A stretch of 6,009 bases of DNA from Sulfurimonas autotrophica. GTDB lineage: Bacteria; Campylobacterota; Campylobacteria; Campylobacterales; Sulfurimonadaceae. The stretch lies in the NCBI GenBank assembly GCA_015662405.1, contig DQUE01000060.1, positions 1-6,009 on the forward strand, given 5' to 3'. Of this stretch, positions 1 through 6,009 are shown in pieces (within the stretch, counting starts at the first letter, position 1; each line of letters starts with the position of its first letter). Under the pieces are notes generated by a model. The model searched no databases, was not told where the DNA came from, and saw only the letters and a program-made list of their open reading frames with translations. Made by a program: the position numbers and the translations under genes.

Positions 1-297
1 AAAATCCGAAATAAACAAAAAGATTTTGCTCTTGGTTTGTACGAAGGGGTTATGGAGCATATTGATGCTATTGACAAAGCGATTGTAGAGCATTTAAAAG
101 AGTGGGATTTTGCACGTCTTGGTGCTATTGAGAGAGCAACACTGCGGCTTGCTACTTATGAGATTTTATTTAGCGAACTTGACTCTGCAGTTGTTATTAA
201 TGAAGCGGTTGAAATTACAAAAGCATTTGGAACAGAGCAGTCTCCAAAGTTTATTAATGGTGTTTTGGATGCTATAGCAAAAGACAAAAAGGCATAA
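1..297 (+). CDS. nusB: Transcription antitermination factor NusB, 3' part
   Basis: This is the C-terminal 98 residues of NusB; the reading frame is open from base 1, so the gene begins upstream of the window and perhaps 30-40 N-terminal residues are missing. NusB is a small all-helical cytoplasmic RNA-binding protein that pairs with NusE (ribosomal protein S10) on boxA RNA and supports antitermination, mainly of rRNA operons. The visible part has the family signature: the IRNKQKDFALGLYEGV stretch at the left edge, then RLGAIERATLRLATYEI, then the conserved C-terminal block with VVINEAVEITKAFG and the F-I-NGVLDAIAK ending. The TTG at 37 is an internal codon, not a start, because the conserved NusB sequence continues upstream of it. 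The gene ends in TAA four bases before the cytochrome start. In many relatives nusB follows ribH and precedes pyrF (recalled, not checked); pyrF does not follow here. Confidence 0.95.
   Translation, partial: KIRNKQKDFALGLYEGVMEHIDAIDKAIVEHLKEWDFARLGAIERATLRLATYEILFSELDSAVVINEAVEITKAFGTEQSPKFINGVLDAIAKDKKA
287..292 (+). promoter_or_regulatory. Weak ribosome binding site for the cytochrome gene
   Basis: An AAAAGG stretch inside the last codons of nusB lies 9 nt before the ATG at 302. It fits that start better than the out-of-frame ATG at 298, which would leave only 5 nt and opens a frame of just 23 codons. The match to the anti-Shine-Dalgarno sequence is partial, so translation may also depend on ribosomes finishing nusB. 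Confidence 0.4.
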
Positions 298-301
298 ATG
301 T

Positions 302-2731
302 ATGACAAAGGTACTCTGGCTCAGTCTTTTTTTTGCAACATTTTTATTTGCATCAACAAATTTTCATGAAGAAAATAATTGTTTGAAGTGCCACGGAGGG
401 ATTGCGCATATTAGATCTCCCGAATCTGGTATGGCAAAGGCTATTGCAAAAAAAGCAGCAGATGCAGGGTATCCAAAAAATAGTTGTATTGTTTGTCATG
501 GAGGAAATCCAGCAACAGAGTATAAAAGTAAAGCGCACAAAGGAACTATTAAATATTTTTTGACACATGAGGGTCCCAAAGAGTTCTATCCTGCACCGGG
601 AAGTACTTGGATAAATCAAAATACCTGTGGAATGTGTCACAAAGAAGAAGTCGCAGCACAGATGAACTCTCTTATGATGACAGAGCAGGGGAAAATTCAA
701 GGGGCGCTTTGGAGTTTTGGAGGCAAGGAGGGCTACAATCATACAGTAGGGACATATAAAACAAAAAATCCAACAGATATTCATGCGCGTCTTGGTACAA
801 AAAAGTATCAGGAGTATATGCAAAAACTCTCAAAAATGGAGCCACAGGCCTTCCCAAATGAGATGACGCAACTCCCTCCTGCTCCAACAGCGGAGGAGGT
901 TGAAAAAGATCCCTCATTAGCTGTATATACTTACTTACGTCAAGAGTGTTTGCGTTGTCATACAGGAAGTAAAGGTCGCCAAAAAAGAGGTGATTATCGC
1001 GGTATAGGCTGTGCTGCTTGCCACATTCCCTACTCAAATGAAGGCTTTTATGAGGGTAGTGACAAAAGTATATCGCATAAAGAACGCGGTCATCTATTAG
1101 TACATCAAATACAGTCATCGCGTGAGACAAAAGTCACAGTGCATAAACAGAGTTATTCGGGTATTCCTACTGAGACATGTTCAACTTGTCATAATCGTGG
1201 AAAGCGTATTGGTGTTTCGTATCAAGGATTGATGGAAACTGCTTATAAAGCAACTTTTGATGCACAAGGAAATCCTCAACCAAAACTTCATACAAAAAGA
1301 TATATCCACATGCAGGGTGATGTCCACTTTAAAAAGGGAATGTTATGTCAGGATTGTCATACATCCAATGACATGCACGGAGATGGCTTTTTAAGCGGAG
1401 CGAATGCTGGTGCAGTAGAGATAGAGTGTCAAGATTGTCATGGAACAACAAAAAAGTATCCGTGGGAGTTACCCCTTGGTTACAGTGATGAATTTGAAAC
1501 ATCTCCACAAACGGGAGAAGCTAGAGGTGTAACAAAAACTATGGCGGAGTATTTGAAACAGGGAAGTGTCAATAAGCCAGATGAGGGTTATTTACTTTCA
1601 GCACGAGGAAACCCCTTAATACATGCAACCAAAAAAGGCAATGAAGTCATAATACATTTAGCAAGTGGAAAAGATGTGTTACTCAAACCACTCAAACTGC
1701 TTAAAAAAGAGCAAAAGCTTTCAAAAATCGGACTCTTGGCAATGGATAAGATTACAGCCCATAATGATAGGTTGGAGTGTTATACGTGTCATGCAACTTG
1801 GGCGCCACAATGTTACGGCTGTCATGTGAAAATAGACTATAGTGGAGGCAAACAAAATCCGGACTTTTTGCAGTCTTCTCATGATCACGATATACATGGA
1901 CAAACAGGTATTATGAGAAAATCATTAAAAAAATATTTGGTTGACGGACAGGTAACTGAAACAAGAAGCTTTTTACGTTGGGAAGATCCGGCTCTTTCTC
2001 AAAATGGAGAGGGGCGAATAAGTCCAACAATTCCAGGGTGTCAAACAACTATAACAGTTATAGGAAAAGATGGCAAAGCATTATTGCAAAATCATATTTT
2101 TAAAATACCAAATGTAGAAGGTGCGGGAGCTGAAGGACAAAATGCTATTGACATGGCACCGATTCAACCACATACTATTCAAAAAGAACCAAGAAGTTGT
2201 GAGAGTTGTCATGCTATGAAAAAAGCATTAGGATATGGTATAACAGGTGCGCAAACGACATTTGACCCTTCTGTCAACACAATAGTAGATATAATGAGTG
2301 CAGATGGAAAAATAATGCCGACGATTGTAGATGAACAAATTCCTGCAATACCGAATCTGCATTTTGATTACTCAAAATTTTTAGATGAAAACGGAACACA
2401 ACTGCAGACTGTTGGACATCACTGGAGGCTTTCACAGCCTTTGAGTCAAGCGCAAATTGACAAAACAGACAGAGCAGGAGCATGTATAGCTTGTCATCAA
2501 AGTATCCCAGAGGGTACTCTGGCAATTTCTGCATTGGCACATATTGCTGAGATGGCAAATGTAAAGATAGACAAGAAAGAGCATGCCGGTATTTTACATA
2601 AAGTTTTAAATTTAGCTGCATGGATTCAGGTAGTTATAGGTATATTTATTGGTATGCTTGCAATGTATATTTTTTATAGACTTTTTATTAAAAAGAAGTC
2701 TATCAGTTCACGAAACAGAGGATGGAAATAA
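302..2731 (+). CDS. Membrane-anchored periplasmic dodecaheme cytochrome c, function unknown
   Basis: An 809-aa c-type cytochrome with twelve canonical CXXCH heme-binding motifs, at residues 27-31, 62-66, 109-113, 216-220, 237-241, 293-297, 349-353, 376-380, 493-497, 504-508, 633-637 and 728-732. Residues 1-17 form a Sec signal peptide (hydrophobic core ending in FLFA), so the hemes lie in the periplasm. Residues about 769-796 form one transmembrane helix followed by a basic tail (KKK, then SRNRGWK), which predicts a cytoplasmic C-terminus. The closely spaced pair at 493-508 (CYTCHATWAPQCYGCH) and the GDYRGIGCAACH and DVHFKKGMLCQDCH blocks suggest an uncharacterised multiheme family rather than NrfA, octaheme Hao or MccA; no CX15CH or CXXCK motif is visible. 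Long heme-free stretches at 114-215, 381-492, 509-632 and 638-727 suggest additional folded domains. Several non-motif histidines, such as the HDHDIH cluster at 527-532, could be distal ligands. The inferred role is electron exchange with the menaquinone pool or with other periplasmic carriers; the substrate cannot be read from the sequence. Confidence 0.88.
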   Translation: MTKVLWLSLFFATFLFASTNFHEENNCLKCHGGIAHIRSPESGMAKAIAKKAADAGYPKNSCIVCHGGNPATEYKSKAHKGTIKYFLTHEGPKEFYPAPGSTWINQNTCGMCHKEEVAAQMNSLMMTEQGKIQGALWSFGGKEGYNHTVGTYKTKNPTDIHARLGTKKYQEYMQKLSKMEPQAFPNEMTQLPPAPTAEEVEKDPSLAVYTYLRQECLRCHTGSKGRQKRGDYRGIGCAACHIPYSNEGFYEGSDKSISHKERGHLLVHQIQSSRETKVTVHKQSYSGIPTETCSTCHNRGKRIGVSYQGLMETAYKATFDAQGNPQPKLHTKRYIHMQGDVHFKKGMLCQDCHTSNDMHGDGFLSGANAGAVEIECQDCHGTTKKYPWELPLGYSDEFETSPQTGEARGVTKTMAEYLKQGSVNKPDEGYLLSARGNPLIHATKKGNEVIIHLASGKDVLLKPLKLLKKEQKLSKIGLLAMDKITAHNDRLECYTCHATWAPQCYGCHVKIDYSGGKQNPDFLQSSHDHDIHGQTGIMRKSLKKYLVDGQVTETRSFLRWEDPALSQNGEGRISPTIPGCQTTITVIGKDGKALLQNHIFKIPNVEGAGAEGQNAIDMAPIQPHTIQKEPRSCESCHAMKKALGYGITGAQTTFDPSVNTIVDIMSADGKIMPTIVDEQIPAIPNLHFDYSKFLDENGTQLQTVGHHWRLSQPLSQAQIDKTDRAGACIACHQSIPEGTLAISALAHIAEMANVKIDKKEHAGILHKVLNLAAWIQVVIGIFIGMLAMYIFYRLFIKKKSISSRNRGWK
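2717..2722 (+). promoter_or_regulatory. Clear ribosome binding site before the 30-codon small ORF
   Basis: AGAGGA lies within the last codons of the cytochrome gene, 8 nt before the ATG at 2731. It is the clearest Shine-Dalgarno-like element in the window and is the main reason to take the small ORF seriously. It lies over 100 nt from the mqnC start, so it cannot serve mqnC directly. Confidence 0.6.
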
Positions 2732-2823
2732 TGAAATATTTTTTATGGGGAGTAGCACTTTTGCATGTTGCTCCTTTGTTACTCATAGACACAATGTCCT
2801 TGATACAATTACGAACAAAGTGA
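2731..2823 (+). CDS. Small hydrophobic membrane peptide, 30 aa, unknown
   Basis: A 30-codon ORF whose ATG shares its first base with the cytochrome stop codon (TAATG) and whose TGA lies 4 nt before the mqnC ATG, so it exactly fills the only gap that would otherwise exist between those genes. The peptide begins MKYFLWGVALLHVAPLLL; residues about 4-19 are almost entirely hydrophobic, with one histidine (H12) and one proline (P15) inside the segment, followed by a short polar tail ending in RTK. This suggests a single-pass membrane peptide with a short soluble tail. It could be a small accessory subunit of the cytochrome, a translational relay that delivers ribosomes to mqnC (which lacks a good ribosome binding site), or the remnant of a signal sequence from a decayed gene. 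I do not recognise a family. Start, ribosome binding site and coupling are seen directly; the function is unknown. Confidence 0.55.
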   Translation: MKYFLWGVALLHVAPLLLIDTMSLIQLRTK

Positions 2824-2827
2824 TACA

Positions 2828-3880
2828 ATGAGTAGATTGACAAAAAAAGAGGCTCTTGATCTGATTCGTCATGCAGATTTAAAAGAGTTAGGGCGCATGG
2901 CTACACAGAGAAAAAAAGAGTTACATCCCAAAGGAATTACAACCTTTGTTATAGATAGAAATATCAACTATACAAATATTTGTTGGGTTGATTGCAAGTT
3001 TTGTGCATTTTACAGACATGAAAAAGATGCAGATGCTTATGTGTTGACATTTGATGAGATAGATGCAAAGATAGATGAACTCCTTGAAATTGGAGGAACA
3101 CAGATACTTTTTCAAGGTGGAGTACATCCTAAATTGAAAATTGAGTGGTATGAAGATTTGGTGGAACATATTCATCAAAAATACCCGACTATTACTATTC
3201 ATGGGTTTAGCTCTATTGAACTAGATTTTATAGCAAAAGTTTCGCGTATTACGATTGAAGAGGTGCTAAGGCGACTTAAAGCCAAAGGACTAGCTTCTAT
3301 TCCGGGTGCTGGAGCTGAAATACTCTCTGACAGGGTTCGAGACATTATTGCACCAAAGAAAATAGATGCAGAGGTGTGGATAGATGTGCATCGTCAGGCA
3401 CACAAACTTGATATAATGAGTACGGCCACCATGATGTATGGAACAGTTGAGAGTGATGAAGATATTGTGGAACATTTTGATATGATAAGGAGTCTGCAGG
3501 ATGAGACAGGTGGTTTTCGTGCTTTTATTATGTGGAGTTTTCAAGGAAAAAATACAGAACTCTTAGAGCGCATACCAGATATGGAAAAACCATCCTCTAA
3601 TCGTTATCTGCGCCTGCTTGCTGTAGCTCGTCTCTATCTTGATAATGTAGTAAATATACAAAGTTCTTGGGTTACACAAGGACCCTATATAGGACAGATG
3701 GCACTACGTTTTGGTGCAAATGATTTAGGATCAACCATGATGGAAGAGAATGTTGTGAGCTCTGCAGGAGCAGCGTACACAATGGCAAAAGATGAGATGC
3801 TACACTTGATACGTGACATTGGTGAAATACCAGCTGTAAGAAATACAGCATATGAGACTCTAGAGATCTTTAACACATGA
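2828..3880 (+). CDS. mqnC: Cyclic dehypoxanthinyl futalosine synthase MqnC (radical SAM)
   Basis: A 350-aa radical S-adenosylmethionine enzyme of the futalosine route to menaquinone. It cyclises dehypoxanthinyl futalosine to its cyclic form, in the cytoplasm. The CX3CX2C cluster motif is C52, C56 and C59 within NYTNICWVDCKFCAF, the spacing usual for this family. Further family blocks are ILFQGGVHP at 93-101, IHGFSSIELDF at 124-134, the SIPGAGAEILSDRVR segment at 157-171, the HRQAHKLDIMSTATMMYG segment at 188-205 and the ending GANDLGSTMMEENVVSSAGA at 297-316. The length is normal and no key residue appears to be missing. MqnC and MqnE are related; the motif details fit MqnC. No strong ribosome binding site precedes the ATG, so coupling to the upstream small ORF is likely. 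Its last four bases overlap the next gene (ATGA). The neighbouring quinone-type cytochrome is a plausible consumer of its end product. Confidence 0.93.
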   Translation: MSRLTKKEALDLIRHADLKELGRMATQRKKELHPKGITTFVIDRNINYTNICWVDCKFCAFYRHEKDADAYVLTFDEIDAKIDELLEIGGTQILFQGGVHPKLKIEWYEDLVEHIHQKYPTITIHGFSSIELDFIAKVSRITIEEVLRRLKAKGLASIPGAGAEILSDRVRDIIAPKKIDAEVWIDVHRQAHKLDIMSTATMMYGTVESDEDIVEHFDMIRSLQDETGGFRAFIMWSFQGKNTELLERIPDMEKPSSNRYLRLLAVARLYLDNVVNIQSSWVTQGPYIGQMALRFGANDLGSTMMEENVVSSAGAAYTMAKDEMLHLIRDIGEIPAVRNTAYETLEIFNT

Positions 3881-5157
3881 AAATCTTTGTAATAATTTTA
3901 GTAATAGGACAGATAATAATGGCAGCACAAATTGACTATATAGAGGTAAAAGGAATCAAAGTTCCGATTATTTTTGAGAAAGACACACGACTTCCTTTGG
4001 TAAATACACAAATAGTTTTTACTAACAGCGGAAGTATAACAGATACAAAAATAGCAGGATTGGCAAAATTCTCTTCAAAAATATTAAATGAAGGAACGAA
4101 AAAACTAGGTTCAAACGGTTTTTCAGAGGAGCTTGAATCACGTGCTATACATATATCGGCAAGTGTTGGAAGAGAGACTTTTGTGCTTGAAGCGAGTGCA
4201 TTAAAAGATGAATTTGCTAATATGGTAAAATTTATGAGTAGTCTGCTTAAAGACCCTAACTATACACAAGAGGCACTCTCTAAGGTGAAAACGATGACAA
4301 TTGGTACACTCAGTAGAAAAGAGAATGATTATGATTATGTAGCCTCAAATGAGCTCAAAAGACTGCTTTTCCCAAATACTCCTTTAGCACAACCGACATT
4401 AGGAACAGTTCAAAGTGTTACAAGCATAACACTTGATGATGTCAAAGGTTTCATCAAAGAGCATTTAGTCATCTCGCGTGCCATTGTTGTTATGGGGGGA
4501 GATGTTACAAGAGAAGAAGCAAAAAAGAGCATAGCAAAGATCTTAAGTACCCTACCAAAAGGAAAAAGTGAACCATTGCCACATTTTCGTGCGAGTGATA
4601 AGCCAAAAGAGAGTATCTTAAAAAGAGAGACAGAGCAGGCATATATCTATTTTGGTTCACCTTATAATATGGCAGTAAATGATGAAGAGTATTACAAAGC
4701 AAGAGTAGCTATATTTATTCTTGGAACAGGTGGCTTTGGAAGTCGTTTGATGGAGGAGATTCGTGTAAAAAAAGGGCTTGCTTACTCTGCATATGCGCGT
4801 GTACATGTAAACAAATCTGCATCTTATCTTGATGGATACCTCCAAACTAAGCTTGATTCAATGGATGAAGCAAAAGAGAGTGTTGTGAATGTTATTGCAA
4901 AGTTTGTGCATAAAGGTGTAACCAAAGAGGAGCTTGAACAGACAAAAAAATTCTTGCTTGGGAGTGAACCGCTAAGAGTTGAGACTTTAAGTCAAAGACT
5001 GCAACGCACTTTTATGGATTATTATAGAGGTTTTCCTTTGAACCATTCTAAAACAGAATTGCAAAAAATTAAAAAATTAAAACTAAAAGATTTGAATGAT
5101 TTTATAAAAAAACATACAGAGATCCTAGAGCAGAGTTTTGCGATAGTGACAAAGTAG
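3877..5157 (+). CDS. Periplasmic M16-family peptidase homologue without the zinc motif (YmxG-like, R/Y subunit)
   Basis: A 426-aa protein of the insulinase/mitochondrial processing peptidase family (M16), with two tandem domains at roughly 20-215 and 245-420. Residues 1-17 look like a signal peptide (MKIFVIILVIGQIIMAA), placing it in the periplasm. The catalytic HXXEH motif expected after GLA reads KFSSK at 64-68, so zinc binding and catalysis are probably lost. The second domain keeps GTGGFGSRLMEEIRVKKGLAYSAYA (283-307 region), including R296 and Y303 seven residues apart, the spacing of the R/Y substrate-binding pair of M16 enzymes. In heterodimeric bacterial M16B peptidases one chain supplies HXXEH and the other supplies R/Y; this looks like the second kind. 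The gene overlaps mqnC by four bases (ATGA). I recall the same mqnC-protease order in H. pylori (HP0656 and HP0657/YmxG), which supports orthology but was not checked. The catalytic partner is not in this window. Confidence 0.85.
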   Translation: MKIFVIILVIGQIIMAAQIDYIEVKGIKVPIIFEKDTRLPLVNTQIVFTNSGSITDTKIAGLAKFSSKILNEGTKKLGSNGFSEELESRAIHISASVGRETFVLEASALKDEFANMVKFMSSLLKDPNYTQEALSKVKTMTIGTLSRKENDYDYVASNELKRLLFPNTPLAQPTLGTVQSVTSITLDDVKGFIKEHLVISRAIVVMGGDVTREEAKKSIAKILSTLPKGKSEPLPHFRASDKPKESILKRETEQAYIYFGSPYNMAVNDEEYYKARVAIFILGTGGFGSRLMEEIRVKKGLAYSAYARVHVNKSASYLDGYLQTKLDSMDEAKESVVNVIAKFVHKGVTKEELEQTKKFLLGSEPLRVETLSQRLQRTFMDYYRGFPLNHSKTELQKIKKLKLKDLNDFIKKHTEILEQSFAIVTK

Positions 5158-5161
5158 TTTT

Positions 5162-6009
5162 GTGACACTTATAGGGCAAATAGATAGGATTCTTTTTGAG
5201 TCTGAAGGATTTTTCATTGCAGTTTTAAAAAGTGGTGAAAAAATCAGTGGAACCTATTTTGAGAGTGATGTCGAGCACTTAAAAGGTTCGGCTATCACCC
5301 TTGAAGGAGATTATGAAGAGCATAAAAAGTATGGAAAGACTTTTAAGTTTGATACCATTAAAGTCAATCAAAATGAGCTCTTTTTCTTTTTAAATAAAAT
5401 CATCAAAGGCTTTACAAAAAAACTCTCTGCTGATTTGATAGAGCATTTTGGAGCAAAAGAGCTTATTGAAATTTTAGACAATGATATAGAAAAGCTTTTA
5501 GCATTTAAAGGCATTAAAGAAAAACGCCTAAAGAAGATTCAGGCCTCTTGGAAACAGTTTCGTTCTATGCGCCGTTTGGGTGAGTTTTTAAGTCCCTATG
5601 ATGTATCGCCAACACTTTTGACAACTATTGCTACGGCGATGAAGGATGTAGAAGAACCCTGCACAAAAATCAAAGAGAATCCCTATATATTGACAAATAT
5701 AAACTCCATAGGATTTAAGCGTGCCGATGAACTTGCTCTGAAAATGGGTGTTGCTCCTGAGAATGAAAAGCGAATCAGTTCGGCGATGGATTATGTCTTA
5801 TTAAATTATTGCGAAGCACAAGGAAATAGCTGTATTGCCAAAGAGGTGCTCTTTTTAGGGCTTGATGAGTTACTTGGATTTGTGAATAAACAAAATCTCT
5901 ACGAGGCAGCTCTTGTTGAGCGTGTGGCAGAACAGAGTATAGTGATTATGAAAAACGATCGTCTCTCTCCTGCGAGACTTTATGATGCTGAGAAGTTTTT
6001 ATATGATGA
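5162..6009 (+). CDS. recD2: RecD2-type DNA helicase, N-terminal part (cut by window edge)
   Basis: The first 282 codons of a RecD2 (RecD-like, YrrC-type) 5'-3' superfamily 1B helicase; the frame stays open to base 6009 and the gene continues beyond it. Residues 1-70 resemble the small beta-rich N-terminal domain (TLIGQIDRILFESEGFFIAV, then GDYEEHKKYGKTFKF). Residues about 80-130 and 172-195 look like helix-hairpin-helix DNA-binding segments; the second, ENPYILTNINSIGFKRADELA, is highly characteristic of the family. The ATPase motifs, including Walker A, lie past the edge, so helicase competence cannot be judged. The GTG at 5162 is the best start: a stop codon at 5147-5149 bounds the frame, the next in-frame ATG is about 400 nt inside, and residue 2 onward matches the usual RecD2 N-terminus. 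It begins 4 nt after the M16 stop with no strong ribosome binding site. Without RecB/RecC in view, RecD2 is more likely than the RecBCD subunit; a role in DNA repair is inferred from the family. Confidence 0.85.
   Translation, partial: MTLIGQIDRILFESEGFFIAVLKSGEKISGTYFESDVEHLKGSAITLEGDYEEHKKYGKTFKFDTIKVNQNELFFFLNKIIKGFTKKLSADLIEHFGAKELIEILDNDIEKLLAFKGIKEKRLKKIQASWKQFRSMRRLGEFLSPYDVSPTLLTTIATAMKDVEEPCTKIKENPYILTNINSIGFKRADELALKMGVAPENEKRISSAMDYVLLNYCEAQGNSCIAKEVLFLGLDELLGFVNKQNLYEAALVERVAEQSIVIMKNDRLSPARLYDAEKFLYD

Noticed and set aside
327..334. Run of eight T in the cytochrome signal-peptide region as a possible phase-variation tract
   Set aside because: The run is short, and the present length gives a correct signal peptide. 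Loss of one T would put the ATG at 298 in frame but yields a poor signal sequence. One sequence cannot show variation.
298..369. Alternative ATG at 298 just before the cytochrome, overlapping the nusB stop
   Set aside because: It is out of frame with the cytochrome and ends after 23 codons, whereas the ATG at 302 gives a clean signal peptide and better spacing from the AAAAGG element.
353..1130. Two long overlapping minus-strand ORFs (353-823 and 672-1130) antisense to the cytochrome
   Set aside because: They lie opposite a clearly coding gene, are rich in Cys, Phe and His as expected from reading heme-motif codons backwards, resemble no family and have no convincing start context.
493..1450. 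Recurring TGTCATGG/TGTCAT sequences that look like a dispersed DNA repeat
   Set aside because: They are the Cys-His codons of the CXXCH motifs, so the repetition is explained by the protein, not by a DNA element.
2274..2621. Minus-strand 115-codon ORF
   Set aside because: It is antisense to the heme-bearing C-terminal half of the cytochrome and shows no recognisable motif.
2649..2831. A 60-codon plus-strand ORF overlapping the cytochrome end and the small ORF
   Set aside because: It starts out of frame inside the cytochrome's transmembrane segment, lacks a ribosome binding site and reads as an unstructured shadow; the overlapping 30-codon ORF has better start and spacing evidence.

Overview
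The window looks like a low-GC chromosomal segment from a Campylobacterota bacterium (formerly Epsilonproteobacteria), probably a free-living Sulfurimonas/Sulfuricurvum-like relative. The basis is the AT-rich codon use, the futalosine (MqnC) route to menaquinone, the style of NusB, an mqnC gene followed directly by an M16-family protease homologue (an order I recall from Helicobacter pylori HP0656-HP0657), and a large periplasmic multiheme cytochrome. The assignment rests on protein recognition only; no search was run.

Layout: every gene is on the + strand and no gap exceeds 4 nt. From left to right: the 3' part of nusB (1-297, in phase from base 1); a dodecaheme c-type cytochrome with a signal peptide and a C-terminal membrane anchor (302-2731); a 30-codon hydrophobic small ORF (2731-2823) that overlaps the cytochrome stop by one base and has the clearest Shine-Dalgarno-like sequence in the window; mqnC (2828-3880); a periplasmic M16-family protein that has lost the HXXEH zinc site but keeps the R/Y pair (3877-5157); and the 5' part of a RecD2-type helicase gene starting at GTG (5162 to the window edge). 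I see no tRNA, rRNA, CRISPR array, insertion sequence, terminator or promoter-sized gap.

How they may work together: the junctions (4-nt gap, 1-nt overlap, 4-nt gap, 4-nt ATGA overlap, 4-nt gap) imply one polycistronic unit with translational coupling. Two members are plausibly linked in function: mqnC makes a menaquinone precursor, and the membrane-anchored cytochrome is the kind of protein that exchanges electrons with the menaquinone pool. nusB and recD2 are information-processing genes that probably share the transcript without sharing the function.

Most worth a second look: the uncharacterised 12-heme cytochrome, the unlisted 30-aa membrane peptide between it and mqnC, and the zinc-less M16 subunit, which implies a catalytic partner encoded elsewhere.
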